Assembly: GCF_000794385.1 (NCBI RefSeq)
Contig: NZ_JTJB01000001.1
Span: forward strand, 1-64,000
Direction of reading: 5' to 3'
DNA length: 64,000 nucleotides
From: Thermus sp. 2.9
GTDB taxonomy: Bacteria; Deinococcota; Deinococci; Deinococcales; Thermaceae
Shown: in pieces, positions 25,842-34,688 of the stretch
How the letters are laid out: every line of letters begins with the position of its first letter
Position numbering within the stretch: position 1 is the first letter of the stretch
Made by a program: the position numbers and the translations under genes
Notes under the pieces: generated by a model
What the model was told of the DNA's origin: nothing
The model's database searches: none
The model's input: only the letters and a program-made list of their open reading frames with translations

Positions 25842-26518
25842 GGGAGGAGGCGGCCTTGCAAAAAGGCTTGGGTCCTAGGGTCCTTGGGGTTTTGGAAGAA
25901 GGCCTTGGCCTCCCCTTCCTCCACCACCTGGCCCAGGTAGAGGAAGACCACCCGCTTTGCCAGCCGCTTAGCCTGGAAGAGGTCGTGGGTGGCGAGGATC
26001 ACCGCCCGCCCCTCCAGCGCCGCCTCGGCGAGGAGGGCCTCCACCTGGGCGACGTTGGCCGGGTCCAGGCTGGCGGTGGGTTCGTCCAGAAGGAGGACCT
26101 CGGTCTCCACCAAAAGGGTGCGGGCCAGGGCTAAGCGCACCGCTTCCCCGCCCGAGAGGAGGTGGGCGGGCTGGCGCGCCTTTTCCGCCAAGCCCACCCG
26201 CGCCAACAACCTTCGCGCCCGCTCCCAGGCCTCCCGCTTGGCCACGCCCTGGAGGCGGAGGCCAAAGGCGGCGTTTTCCAAAACGCTCCGCCGCAGGAGG
26301 GGCGGGGCCTGGGGCAGGTAGGCGGCACGCCCCCCCTCCACCCGGCCTCGCTCGGGTTGGAAGAGGCCCGCAAGAAGGCGGAGCAGGGTGGTCTTGCCGC
26401 TACCCGAGGGGCCTAGGACCGCCAGGATCTCCCCGGGGTAGACCTTAAGGTCTTCCACCTCCAGGCGAAACGTCCCGTGGCGGTGGAAAAGCCCCTTGGC
26501 CCAAAGCACTGGCCTCAT
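25838..26518 (-). CDS. tupC: Tungstate-type ABC transporter ATP-binding protein
   Basis: The 226-residue ATPase shows Walker A GPSGSGKTTLLRLL, signature LSGGEAVRLALARTLL, Walker [13 protein letters not shown] and the switch His (ILATHDL). It powers the importer formed with the permease and binding protein encoded upstream; the three genes overlap in the order binding protein, permease, ATPase. Assignment to tungstate, rather than molybdate or another oxyanion, rests on the TupA-like binding protein. The short form lacks the C-terminal TOBE domain of ModC. Confidence 0.82.
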   Translation of the reverse strand: MRPVLWAKGLFHRHGTFRLEVEDLKVYPGEILAVLGPSGSGKTTLLRLLAGLFQPERGRVEGGRAAYLPQAPPLLRRSVLENAAFGLRLQGVAKREAWERARRLLARVGLAEKARQPAHLLSGGEAVRLALARTLLVETEVLLLDEPTASLDPANVAQVEALLAEAALEGRAVILATHDLFQAKRLAKRVVFLYLGQVVEEGEAKAFFQNPKDPRTQAFLQGRLLP

Positions 26519-27150
26519 TCCCGCTCCAGGATAACGAGAAGCCCGGTGACCAAAAGGGCAATGCCCATAAGGACCATCCCCAAGGCCAACGCCGCCTCCA
26601 ACTCCCCTTTGCGGGTTTCCACCACAATGGCGGTGGTGAGAACCCGGGTGTGGTGGCGGATGTCCCCACCCACCAGGGTGGCCGCCCCCACCTCGCTGAT
26701 GGCCCCGCCAAAGCCCGCGGCCAAGGCAGCGGCCAGGGTGCGGCGGCTTTCCCAAAAGAGGGTGGGGAAGACCTGGGCCTCCGTGCCGCCCAGGCTCCGC
26801 ACCAAAAGGCGCACCTCCTCCACCCGGGCCCGGGCCCCGGAAAGGACAAAGGCGGCGATGAGGGGGAAGGCCAGGATGGCCTCCGCCAGGACCATGGCGT
26901 AGGGGGTGTAGAGGAGGCCGAGGAAGCCCAAGGGCCCGGAGCGGGATAGGAGGAGGTAGAGGAAAAGCCCCACCACCACAGGGGGCAGGGCCATGCCCGC
27001 ATAGAGGAGCATCCGTCCCCAGGCCCCGCCCCCGCCCCGGAGGGCGAGCCAAAGCCCCAGGGGGACGGCGGGGAGCGCCGCAAGGAGCGTGGCCACCCCC
27101 GCCACCCAGAGGCTCCGCCAGGCGATCTCCCAAAGCTCAGCGGCTTCCAC
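26515..27150 (-). CDS. tupB: Tungstate-type ABC transporter permease
   Basis: The 211-residue permease has five to six transmembrane helices. The docking loop is VRSLGGTEAQVFPTLFWESRRTLAAALAAGFGGAISEVGAATLVGG. The segment GGAISEVGAATLVGGDI is typical of TupB/WtpB-like permeases. It forms the channel with TupC and receives substrate from TupA. The gene starts with GTG inside the 3' end of tupA and ends with an ATGA overlap with tupC, so all three are translationally coupled. Confidence 0.83.
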   Translation of the reverse strand: MEAAELWEIAWRSLWVAGVATLLAALPAVPLGLWLALRGGGGAWGRMLLYAGMALPPVVVGLFLYLLLSRSGPLGFLGLLYTPYAMVLAEAILAFPLIAAFVLSGARARVEEVRLLVRSLGGTEAQVFPTLFWESRRTLAAALAAGFGGAISEVGAATLVGGDIRHHTRVLTTAIVVETRKGELEAALALGMVLMGIALLVTGLLVILERE

Positions 27151-27933
27151 CTGGAGGAAGGATACACCGCCCCCGGAGGGGCTGGAAAAGGCTTTGCCCC
27201 TCCACCTTTAGGCCTGCGGTGAGCCGGGCCGCCTCCTCGGAGGCCAAGAAGGCCCGAAGCCGCCTGGCCTCCTCAGGGTTTTTCCCCTTGAGGGCCACAT
27301 AGTAGCTGTACTGGTTGATAAGTAGAGGGTCGCCCCGTTCGTAAAGGGCAACCAGGCCCCTCTTTTTCCCCACGGTGAGGTAGGTGGCCAAATCGGAGAG
27401 GGTGTAGGCTCCTTTTTCCGCCGCCAGGACCAAGGTCTGGCCCATGCCCGCCCCCGACTCCAGGTACCAGGGGGGGGTCGGGGTGACGCCTGCCTCCTTC
27501 CAGAGGGCGAGTTCCTTGACGTGGGTGCCCGAGCGGTCCCCCCGGGAAACGAAGGGGGCTTGGGTCTTGGCGATCTGCCGCAGGGCCTCCAGGACGGTGG
27601 GGGCTTCCCGCACCCGGGCGGGGTCTTCCGGTGGCCCCACCAGGAGGAAACGGTTTTGCGCTAGGCAGAACCCTTCGGCCAGGTGGCCTTGCCGCACCGC
27701 CTCCGCCTCGAGGTCCGGGGCGTGGACCAAGACGGCATCCACGTCCCCGCGGGCCGCCAAGGTCAGGGCTTGGCCCGTGCCCACCGCCAAGACCTCCACC
27801 TGGATCCCCGTGGCCTTCTGGAAGGGGGGAAGAAGCTGGTCCAAAAGCCCGGAATCGTAGACGCTGGTGGTGGTGGCCAGGCGCAGGGCCACCGCCAGGA
27901 TAAAAAGGGGAGGAGAAAGGCTCCGAGTCGCAT
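27137..27933 (-). CDS. tupA: Tungstate-type ABC substrate-binding protein, apparent frameshift in the signal peptide
   Basis: The mature part begins LRLATTTSVYDSGLLDQLLPPF, the hallmark of the TupA family, with the oxyanion-binding segment FVSRGDRSGTHVKELALW and a conserved SYYVALKG near the end. In the sequence as given, a downstream GTG opens a protein without a signal peptide. One added base in the CCCCTTTTT run (27906-27914) restores an ATG at 27933 and a normal signal peptide, MRLGAFLLP..ILAVA, running into the mature protein (265 residues). TATATT lies 7 bp before that ATG. The IS982 element sits 17 bp upstream of the start. Confidence 0.82.
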
Positions 27934-27950
27934 AGACCTAAATATAGCTT

Positions 27951-28843
27951 AACCCAAGTTGCTACCCAGCCATCTTCTGGGTCAGGAGACTGATGTTATG
28001 GGCCAGGACGAAGGTGAGAACTTTGATGACGAAACCCTCCTGGGTCACGGCGTGGATGCGCCTGGGGAAGAGGTGATGGAGCATGCTCCCCACCGTCTCC
28101 ACCACCCTCCGCCCCACGATGGCCAGGTACTGCATCCAAGGGAGATACCGCCGGCTGTTCCTCCTGCGGATGACCATGGGAACAACCTCCTGGGCCTCCC
28201 GGAGGAGGTCCTCGTACAGATGGCTCTCGTACCCCCGGTCCAGGTAGAGCTCCGCCCCCTCGGGAAGGTCCAGGGGAAGGAGGAGAAGCGAAGCGAGGTC
28301 GTGGAAGCTCCCCGGGGTCAGGTTCACCTCGTGGACGAACTTCCCGTCGTCCACCAGGAGGTGGAGCTTGAGGCCGTGGAAGTAGACCCGCTTGCTGGGG
28401 ATGAAGCCGCGGTAGGCCTTGTCCGGGAAGAGGCGGGAGCGGGGGGCGCGGATGTTCTCGCAGGCGGGGAGGGGGAAGGTGTCCAAGGCATACGCCTGGG
28501 CCTGGTGGAGGTGCTTCCAGACCTGGGCCAGGAGGTGGAGGAGGGGGAGAAGGAGGGGGTAGAGGGCGTGGAGCCTGCGGTTGAAGCGGCTTGGGGAGGG
28601 GACGTGGGTGAAGAGGCCGAGGTCTTTGGCGAGGGCCAGGGCCTTGTTGTGCTTGCCGCCGAACTCTAGGGCGGCAAGGAGGGCGAGGGTGAGGATGGCG
28701 GAGGCGGGCGTTTTGGCTTGGGGGTCATCCTTGTAGCCCATGGCTTGCAGGGCGTCGTCTATAATGCAAAAGGCCGCTATGAGACGGGAAAGCATAGCGG
28801 CCACTATTTTTTCAGATCCAGGGGATAGGTAGCAACTTGGGTT
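27951..28843 (-). mobile_element. Complete IS982-family insertion sequence
   Basis: The 893-bp element has perfect 16-bp terminal inverted repeats, AACCCAAGTTGCTACC (27951-27966) and its complement (28828-28843). It is flanked by a 5-bp duplication AGCTT (27946-27950 and 28844-28848). It contains one transposase gene. The insertion lies between the tupA promoter and the DUF309 gene, so it removes whatever sequence once lay directly upstream of the tup -10 box. Confidence 0.93.
27962..28804 (-). CDS. IS982-type transposase
   Basis: The 280-residue protein matches the IS982 family: N-terminal helical region with PSPSRFNRRLHAL, a DDE core with ALDTFPLPACE (first Asp), LYLDRGYESHLYEDLL (second Asp) and a C-terminal VETVGSMLHHLFPRRIHAVTQEGF (Glu region). 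The frame is uninterrupted and the ends are perfect, so the element may still be mobile. GTG start at 28804, with the CDS filling nearly the whole element. Confidence 0.9.
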   Translation of the reverse strand: MAAMLSRLIAAFCIIDDALQAMGYKDDPQAKTPASAILTLALLAALEFGGKHNKALALAKDLGLFTHVPSPSRFNRRLHALYPLLLPLLHLLAQVWKHLHQAQAYALDTFPLPACENIRAPRSRLFPDKAYRGFIPSKRVYFHGLKLHLLVDDGKFVHEVNLTPGSFHDLASLLLLPLDLPEGAELYLDRGYESHLYEDLLREAQEVVPMVIRRRNSRRYLPWMQYLAIVGRRVVETVGSMLHHLFPRRIHAVTQEGFVIKVLTFVLAHNISLLTQKMAG

Positions 28844-28866
28844 AGCTTAAGCTTTAAGAGGGGAGG

Positions 28867-29140
28867 ATGTTGGAGGAGGCCTTGGCCCTTTGGCGGGAGG
28901 GGCGCTACTTGAGGTGCACGAGGTTTGGAAGCGGCCTGGCTTCGGGCAGAAGGGGAAGAAAAACGCTTTCTCCAGGGGCTTATCCTCCTCGCCGCCGCCC
29001 TGCACCAAAGGTCCTTGGGCAAAAGCGGCCAAAGAAACCTCAAGAAGGCGGAAGCCCGGCTAAAGGGCCTGCCAAACCCCTATGGGGGCGTGGACTGGCA
29101 GGCGCTTTTGGCGGAGGCCCGGCGTAGACTTGGGGCGTGA
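28867..29140 (+). CDS. DUF309 domain protein, two apparent frameshifts
   Basis: DUF309 proteins are small helical proteins with an HxxxE motif of unknown, possibly metal-dependent, function. As given, the frame breaks twice within 30 bp: one G is missing after CGCTACTTG (about 28910) and one in GTTTGGAAG (about 28928). Restoring them reads GRYLEVHEVWEAAWLRAEGE, containing the family motif EVHEVWE, and gives a 91-residue protein ending RRRLGA. Its stop overlaps the GTG of the asparaginase gene. Two single-base losses in one short gene again point to sequence error. Confidence 0.75.
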
Positions 29141-30117
29141 ACGCTTGGGTCTACGCCTACCGCGGCGGGCTGGTGGAAAACCGCCACCGGGCTTCCCTGG
29201 TGGTCTTCGGCCGGGAAGGGGTTTTGGCCTATGCTGGGGAGCCGGACCTTTGGGCCTACATGCGCTCCTCCGCTAAGCCCTTCCAGGCTTTGGCCCTTTA
29301 CCTCACGGGGGCCGTGGAGCGCTTCGGCCTTGGGGAGGAGGAGGTGGCCTTGGCCACGGCGAGCCACGACGGCACCGAGGCCCACGTGGCGGTGGCCGCC
29401 CGCTTTCTCGCCAGGCTCGGCCTGGGTCCGGAGCACCTGGTCTGCGGGGTCCACCCTCCCTTTTCCAGGGAGGCCCGGAAGGCTCTGGAAGGGGCAGGGC
29501 TTTCCCCAACCCCCCTCCACCACAACTGCTCGGGCAAGCACGCCGGCATGCTGGCCGCCGCCTTGGCCATGGGGGCGCTTCCGGAGGGCTACCACCTGCC
29601 CGACCACCCGGTGCAGCTTCTGAACCGCAAAACCCTTAAAGACCTTTCGGGGACCGAGCCCCTTTACGCCACCGACGGCTGCAGCGTCCCCACCTTCGCC
29701 CTGCCCCTTTCCCGGGCGGCGCGAGCCTTTTATTTTTTGGCGGCCCCGGAAGAGGCCCCCGAAGGGTATGTGGAGCCTTTGAGGAAGGTGCGGGAGGCCA
29801 TGCGCCGCCACCCCCACCTGGTGGCGGGGCCCGGAAGCATTGACACCTGGCTCATGGAGCGGCTTCCGGTGGTGGCCAAGCGGGGGGCGGACGGCTACTA
29901 TGGCTTGGCTCTCTTGGAAAGCCCCAAGGGGCCTTTGGGCGTCGCCCTCAAGGTGGAGGACGGGGCTACCCAGGCCCGGGAGGTGCTGGTGGTGGCCCTT
30001 CTCCGGGCCTTGGGCCTGGACCCCGGCCCCACCCCCTGGGACCAACCCGAGATCCGGAACCACCGGGGCCTGGTGGTGGGCCGCCTCGAGGCCCATCTGG
30101 CCTTAACCTGGCTCTGA
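29137..30117 (+). CDS. L-asparaginase II family protein
   Basis: The 326-residue protein belongs to the AnsA-unrelated asparaginase II family (Pfam PF06089), first described in Rhizobium. It shows YRGGLVENRHRASLVV at the start, MRSSAKPFQALALYLTG, ATASHDGTEAHV and HHNCSGKHAGMLA with the conserved Ser/Lys/Cys residues typical of this beta-lactamase-like fold. YATDGCSVPTFALPL and GPGSIDTWLME are also conserved. Asparagine hydrolysis is the expected activity. GTG at 29137 overlaps the DUF309 stop, and the 3' end overlaps the convergent DciA-like gene by 15 bp. Confidence 0.88.
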   Translation: MNAWVYAYRGGLVENRHRASLVVFGREGVLAYAGEPDLWAYMRSSAKPFQALALYLTGAVERFGLGEEEVALATASHDGTEAHVAVAARFLARLGLGPEHLVCGVHPPFSREARKALEGAGLSPTPLHHNCSGKHAGMLAAALAMGALPEGYHLPDHPVQLLNRKTLKDLSGTEPLYATDGCSVPTFALPLSRAARAFYFLAAPEEAPEGYVEPLRKVREAMRRHPHLVAGPGSIDTWLMERLPVVAKRGADGYYGLALLESPKGPLGVALKVEDGATQAREVLVVALLRALGLDPGPTPWDQPEIRNHRGLVVGRLEAHLALTWL

Positions 30118-30861
30118 CCGGCGGAGGAGGCTTTGTACGCCTTCGGGTAAAGGCTCCTCCGGGAAAAGGGTCTTATGGCGCTGGGCTAAGTCTTGGAGCA
30201 AGGGGATAAGGCTCCTTTCCCGCAGGGCCTCGGGGTAAAGCTCCCGCATTTCGGCCAAAAGCCTTTCCCGGGCCAGGTGCTGCGCCACGAGGAGCGCTTC
30301 CCCTTCCAGCCGGGCGGCCTGCCCCCGGCGTAGCCTTTCCGCCTCCTTACGCACGGCGGGGCTTTCCAGGAGGCGGCGGCAGGTGGGGCAGGGGTGGCGT
30401 TCGCTCGGGGCGCCGCAGATGGGGCAGGGGCTTCCCGTCTGGCGGGCGAAGAGGGCCAAGGCGGCCCGGGCCACCTTTTCCCGAAGCTCGGGCGGGGCTT
30501 CTTGGGCCAGCCTGATGGCCTGGCGCGCCGCCTCGGGGTTTTCCGGGGGCTTGGGGGGAGGCGGGGGCGGGGTTTGCAAGGGCCCCACCAGGAAGCGGAT
30601 TTCCTCCACCACCCCAGGAAAGCGCTCCTGGTAGCGGCGGAGGAGGGCGAGGCGGCTATAGGCGAGGTGGTGGGCGGTGAGGGGGTCGGCCACCCGCACC
30701 AGCAGCGTGCCCCCCTCCAGGCCCACCGCCTCCGTGAGCCGGGCGAGCTCTTTGCCCACCACCTCCTTCCAGGCGGCGAGCACAAGCCCGCGCCGGAGCT
30801 TTTCCTTGCCCCCCGCCTTCTTCAGGGCCTCGGGCACCAGGTCCTTTAGCCGCCAGGGCAT
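30103..30861 (-). CDS. DciA-like (DUF721) protein with C-terminal zinc-ribbon-like region
   Basis: The N-terminal about 90 residues (LKDLVPEALKKAGGKEKLRRGLVLAAWKEVVGKELARLTEAV) match DUF721/DciA, the ancestral loader of the replicative helicase DnaB. A proline-rich linker (PPPPPPKPPENPEAA) leads to a segment with two CxxC pairs, CPICG and CPTC (about residues 140-165), then a helical tail. The extension makes the protein 252 residues, longer than usual DciA. The gene overlaps the end of recF by 16 bp, a recF-dciA pairing seen in other phyla and consistent with a replication role. Confidence 0.8.
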   Translation of the reverse strand: MPWRLKDLVPEALKKAGGKEKLRRGLVLAAWKEVVGKELARLTEAVGLEGGTLLVRVADPLTAHHLAYSRLALLRRYQERFPGVVEEIRFLVGPLQTPPPPPPKPPENPEAARQAIRLAQEAPPELREKVARAALALFARQTGSPCPICGAPSERHPCPTCRRLLESPAVRKEAERLRRGQAARLEGEALLVAQHLARERLLAEMRELYPEALRERSLIPLLQDLAQRHKTLFPEEPLPEGVQSLLRRSEPG

Positions 30862-31877
30862 AGCACCACCCCTCCTTCCATGGTGCACACAAGGACGCCT
30901 TCCGGGGCCCAAAGCCCCGCCAAAACCGCCTGGGGAAGCCCTTGGGCGTAGGCCAGGACCGCCCGCCTTCGCGCCTCGTCCAGCTCCTCGCTCCACTCGT
31001 CCACCAGGAGGAGGGGCGCCTCCCCGTGGTGCTCCCAAAGGAGGCGGTGCTCCGCTAGCCGCAGGGCCAGGGCCAGGGCCTTGGCCTCCCCCCGGCTGGC
31101 GAAGCGGTGGGCGGGGCGGCCCGCCAGGAGGAAGACGAGGTCGTCCCGGTGGGGGCCCACCAGGGTCTGCCCCCGCTCACGCTCCTCTTCCCGCCGCTCG
31201 GCCAGCGCCTCCAGGAAGTTCCCCCGCACCGTTTCCTCCAGGGTAAGGCCCGCCTCGAGGGAAGCCAGGCTTCGGTGCACCTCCTGGAAAGTGGGCAGAA
31301 AACGCCGCAAAAAGCGGCGCCGCAAGGCCATGATCTCCTCCCCGTAGCGGGCGAGCTCCCGGTCCCAGGCCTGAAGGCCCTCCCCTCCCGCCTTAAGCAG
31401 GGCGTTCCGCTGCCTCAGGGCCTTCTCGTAGGCGGAAAGGAGGGCGGTGTAGCGGCGGGAAAAGCGCCCGATGAGCCGGTCCAGGAAGCCCCGACGCTCC
31501 TCCTTGGCTCCCAGGACCACCTCCACGTCCTCGGGGGAAACCAGCACCGAGCCGGGAAGCTCCCAAAGCGCCTTCAGGCTCACGGCTTTCTCGTTCAGGA
31601 AAACCATCCTTCCCTCGGGGGCAAGGCGCTGCTCCACCCGGAAGACCCCCAGCTCGGTTTCCACCTCGGCGAAGAGCCAGGCCTCCTCCTCCCCAAAGCG
31701 CACCAGGTCCCCCAAGGTGGCCCGCACCTCCCCCCCGAGCACGAGGTGGATGCCCCAAAGAAGCCCCGTCTTCCCCTGGGCGTTTCCCCCCACCAGGGCG
31801 AAGAGGCCCTGGGGCGGCCGGAAGGCGGAAAAGGCCAGGTTGCGGAAGTTCTTCTGCCGAAGGAGGAGAAGGCGCAT
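30846..31877 (-). CDS. recF: DNA replication/repair protein RecF
   Basis: An SMC-like ATPase that loads RecA at gaps through RecOR. The 343-residue length is typical. Walker A is GGNAQGKTGLL (about residues 30-40, with Gly-Asn-x-x-Gly-Lys-Thr), the signature region is SPEDVEVVLGAKEERRGFLDRLI, and Walker B is PLLLVDEWSEELDEARR near the C-terminus. FRNLAFSAF near the start is also family-typical. It is encoded directly after an MFS gene (stop and start share a base) and overlaps the DciA-like gene downstream. Confidence 0.93.
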   Translation of the reverse strand: MRLLLLRQKNFRNLAFSAFRPPQGLFALVGGNAQGKTGLLWGIHLVLGGEVRATLGDLVRFGEEEAWLFAEVETELGVFRVEQRLAPEGRMVFLNEKAVSLKALWELPGSVLVSPEDVEVVLGAKEERRGFLDRLIGRFSRRYTALLSAYEKALRQRNALLKAGGEGLQAWDRELARYGEEIMALRRRFLRRFLPTFQEVHRSLASLEAGLTLEETVRGNFLEALAERREEERERGQTLVGPHRDDLVFLLAGRPAHRFASRGEAKALALALRLAEHRLLWEHHGEAPLLLVDEWSEELDEARRRAVLAYAQGLPQAVLAGLWAPEGVLVCTMEGGVVLCPGG

Positions 31878-33049
31878 CAGAGCTTTACCCGCCGGAAAAG
31901 GGCGGGAAGGAGGAGAAGGGAAAGCCCCAAAAGCCCCGCCCCAAGGAGGTAAGGGGCCTCGGGGGCCGTGCGGTATAGCCCGGTGCCTAAAATGGGTCCA
32001 AGCATCCGCCCCAGGGCCTGGGCGGCGCTATTTAACCCCGCCACGAGCCCCTGCTCCCCCTCCCCCACCGCCAGGGAAAGGGCCGCGGTCACCCCCGGTC
32101 CCGCCAGGGCCGCCCCCGCCCCCTGCAGGGCAAGGCCTAGAGCGAGGAGGGGAAAGGTGTGGGCCACCGCCAATAGGGAAAACCCCAAAATCCCCACGGG
32201 AAGCCCCAAAAGGAGGAGCGTCCTTGGGGGCCAAGCGAGCTTCCGCACCAAAACCCCCTGGATGAAGACCGCCACAAGCCCGTAGAGCACCAAGGCCATC
32301 CCCACCTTGCGGGCGGTTTCCACCCCACCCAGGCCCAAGCGGTCCTGGAAGTAAAAGGCGATGGTCTGCTCCAGGGCCACGCTGGAAAGGCTCAGGGCGA
32401 AGCCCAAGAGCAAAAGCGGGAAAACCCTCCCGTCCCATGGGGAAAGCCGCCCTTTGGGCGCTTCCCCTTGGGGGCGGGACTCGGGCAGGACCAGGGCCAC
32501 GAAGAGGGCGTTGAAAAGGGCCAGGCCGCTAGCGAAGAAGACCGGGGCCAAGAGCCCAAAAACCGCAGCGAGCCCCGCCCCCAAGGCCGGCCCCAGGATC
32601 ACCGCCAGGCCGAAGGCCGCCCCCAGAAGGGCCATGCCGGCGGTGCGGTCTTCCCGCTCCGTCACGTCCGCCACGTAGGCCTGGGCCGTGGGCAAGGTGG
32701 CGGAGCTAAAGGCCCCGCCCAGAAGCCGGGCCAGGAGGAGGAGGGGAAAGAGGAGGCCTGGGGAGAGGAGGCCCTTCTGCCCCAAGAGGGCGAAGAGGCC
32801 GAAGAGGAGGAAGCTTAGGGCGAAGCCCAGGATCCCCAAAAGGAGCACCGGCTTTCGGCCCCTTTCGCTTCGCCTACCCCAGTAGGGGGAAAGGAGGAAC
32901 TGCATGAGGGCGTAGCCCGTGGAGAAGAGCCCCACCTGGACCTCGCTCAGCCCCAGCTCCCGGCCCAAGGGCCCCAGGATGGGGAAAAGGAGGGAAAGCC
33001 CCAGGACGCTGTTGAAGAGGGTGAGGAAGAGGAGGGTGAGGGTGGACAT
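31877..33049 (-). CDS. MFS transporter, TetA-type efflux family
   Basis: The 390-residue protein has 12 predicted transmembrane segments. Signatures are YWGRRSERGRKPVLLLG (loop 2-3) and LLGGAFSSATLPTAQAYVADVT (helix 5 antiporter-type motif), matching the tetracycline-proton antiporter branch. The substrate is unknown. TAAACT lies 7 bp before the ATG at 33049, so the gene has its own leaderless start even though it is next to pstB; recF and the DciA-like gene follow without gaps. Confidence 0.87.
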   Translation of the reverse strand: MSTLTLLFLTLFNSVLGLSLLFPILGPLGRELGLSEVQVGLFSTGYALMQFLLSPYWGRRSERGRKPVLLLGILGFALSFLLFGLFALLGQKGLLSPGLLFPLLLLARLLGGAFSSATLPTAQAYVADVTEREDRTAGMALLGAAFGLAVILGPALGAGLAAVFGLLAPVFFASGLALFNALFVALVLPESRPQGEAPKGRLSPWDGRVFPLLLLGFALSLSSVALEQTIAFYFQDRLGLGGVETARKVGMALVLYGLVAVFIQGVLVRKLAWPPRTLLLLGLPVGILGFSLLAVAHTFPLLALGLALQGAGAALAGPGVTAALSLAVGEGEQGLVAGLNSAAQALGRMLGPILGTGLYRTAPEAPYLLGAGLLGLSLLLLPALFRRVKL

Positions 33050-33059
33050 GCCCTAAAGT

Positions 33060-33842
33060 TTAGCCGAAGCGGCCGGTGATGTAGGCCTCGGTGCGGGGGT
33101 CCTTGGGTTTGGTGAAGAGGTTCTCCGTGGGGCCGAATTCCACCATTTCCCCATTTAGAAAAAATGCAGTAAAATCGGATATTCGGGCAGCTTGTTGCAT
33201 GTTGTGGGTGACGATTACGATGGTCACATGGTCTTTAAGGGAGAGGAGGAGGTCCTCAATGGCCTGTGTAGAGATGGGGTCCAGGCTGGCTGTGGGTTCG
33301 TCCATTAAGAGAACTTCTGGTCCCACCGCCAAAGCCCGGGCGATGGTAAGCCGCTGCTGTTGTCCCCCCGACAAACTGCTAGCTGGGGTGCGAAGGCGGT
33401 CCTTAACCTCGTCCCATAGGGCGGCGGCCCGGAGGGCTTTCTCCACCGCCTCGTCCAGGCGGGCCTTGTCCCGGACCCCCACCAGCTTGAGCCCAGCGGC
33501 CACGTTGTCGTATATCGAAAGGGTGGGAAAAGCCGTGGGTTTCTGAAAGACCATCCCCACGCGACGCCGCACCAGCACAGGGTCTACCCCCGGCGCGTAG
33601 ATGTTTTCTCCGTCCAGGAGAACCTCACCATCCACTTTGGCGATGGGGGTGAGATCGTGCATGCGGTTCAAGGCTCGGAGAAAGGTGGTTTTGCCGCATC
33701 CTGAGGGCCCAATAAGGGCCGTGATCTTGTGGCGGTAGATGGGCAAGGTGACCCCACCCCCTAGACCCACGCCCACCCGCTGGCCGTAGCGAACCACCAA
33801 CCTTCTGGACTCCATGTGTACGTCTAGGGCTTCCGTGACCAT
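33060..33842 (-). CDS. pstB: Phosphate ABC transporter ATP-binding protein
   Basis: The 260-residue ATPase shows Walker [21 protein letters not shown], the PstB-typical signature [17 protein letters not shown], Walker [16 protein letters not shown] and [13 protein letters not shown]. It drives high-affinity phosphate uptake with PstSCA encoded upstream. The start codon follows the pstA stop directly. Codon use here contains more A- and T-ending codons than in the neighbouring genes, suggesting a different origin. No phoU follows; an MFS gene does. Confidence 0.95.
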   Translation of the reverse strand: MVTEALDVHMESRRLVVRYGQRVGVGLGGGVTLPIYRHKITALIGPSGCGKTTFLRALNRMHDLTPIAKVDGEVLLDGENIYAPGVDPVLVRRRVGMVFQKPTAFPTLSIYDNVAAGLKLVGVRDKARLDEAVEKALRAAALWDEVKDRLRTPASSLSGGQQQRLTIARALAVGPEVLLMDEPTASLDPISTQAIEDLLLSLKDHVTIVIVTHNMQQAARISDFTAFFLNGEMVEFGPTENLFTKPKDPRTEAYITGRFG

Positions 33843-34688
33843 TTAGAACCTCCTCGAGGCCCAGCGAGCGAGAAGACTGGTTAGGGCGATGAGGGCGAAG
33901 AGCACAAGGCCTGCAGCCCAAGCCTGGCGATGCCAGTCCTCGTAGGGGCTGATGGCAAAGTTGAAGAGCCGTAAGGGCAGGGTGTCCATGGGCTTGAATG
34001 GGTTCAGTTCTAGGAAGGGGTTTCCGAAAGCGGTGAAGAGGAGAGGTGCCGCCTCGCCCGCCGCGCGGGCAAAGGCCAGGAGCGTACCGGTGATGAGCCC
34101 GGAGCGAGCGGCGGGTAGCACCAGGGATAGGATAACCCGCCAGCGGGGTAAGCCTAGGGCGAGTCCAGCCTCGCGAATTTCTTTGGGCACCAGACTTAGG
34201 ACGCCTTCAGTGCTCCGGGCCAGGATGGGGATCATGAGAAAGCCCAGGGCAAAGGCTCCGGAAAGGCCCGAGAACCCGCCCATGGGTTTGACCACCAGGA
34301 CGAAGGCCAAAAGGCCGAAGAGTATGGCGGGCATGCCGTTTAGGGTATCGGAAAGGAGACGGAGGTAGGGGTTGATGGGGTGGTCCGGGTATTCGGCCAG
34401 GAGGATACCGGCGGCGAGGCCAAAGGGCAGGGCGATGAGAAGCCCAAGGCTGTCCACGATAAGGGTCCCCACGATGGCCTGACGCAAGCCCCCACCCCTT
34501 TCCCCGGGGGGACGCATGTCCTGGAGGAAGAAGTCTGGGTTTAAGGCTCCCACCCCTTGGACAAGGGCGTAGACGAGAACCAGAAGGAGGACCAAAAACG
34601 CAAGGAGGGTGCCGAAGGCCACCAAAGCCTTCATTAAGCGCTCCACTCGGTAACGCCGCTTCAAAACGATCCCCTCTTCCCGGTTCAT
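33843..34688 (-). CDS. pstA: Phosphate ABC transporter permease PstA
   Basis: The 281-residue permease has six transmembrane helices, with the docking region LVPKEIREAGLALGLPRWRVILSLVLPAARSGLITG (EAA-like loop). DTLNGMPAILFGLLAFVLVV and LPLRLFNF match PstA. It pairs with PstC, whose stop overlaps this start (ATGA), to form the phosphate channel. Base composition deviates from the chromosomal norm as for the whole pst operon. Confidence 0.94.
   Translation of the reverse strand: MNREEGIVLKRRYRVERLMKALVAFGTLLAFLVLLLVLVYALVQGVGALNPDFFLQDMRPPGERGGGLRQAIVGTLIVDSLGLLIALPFGLAAGILLAEYPDHPINPYLRLLSDTLNGMPAILFGLLAFVLVVKPMGGFSGLSGAFALGFLMIPILARSTEGVLSLVPKEIREAGLALGLPRWRVILSLVLPAARSGLITGTLLAFARAAGEAAPLLFTAFGNPFLELNPFKPMDTLPLRLFNFAISPYEDWHRQAWAAGLVLFALIALTSLLARWASRRF

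Noticed and set aside
26519-27133. N-terminal extension of the TupC frame over tupB
   Set aside because: It is the out-of-frame translation of the permease gene (Gly/Pro/His-rich). The ATP-binding protein starts at 26518.
28804-29043. Minus-strand frames opposite the DUF309 gene
   Set aside because: Shadows. The plus-strand frames join into a known family when two single-G losses are corrected.
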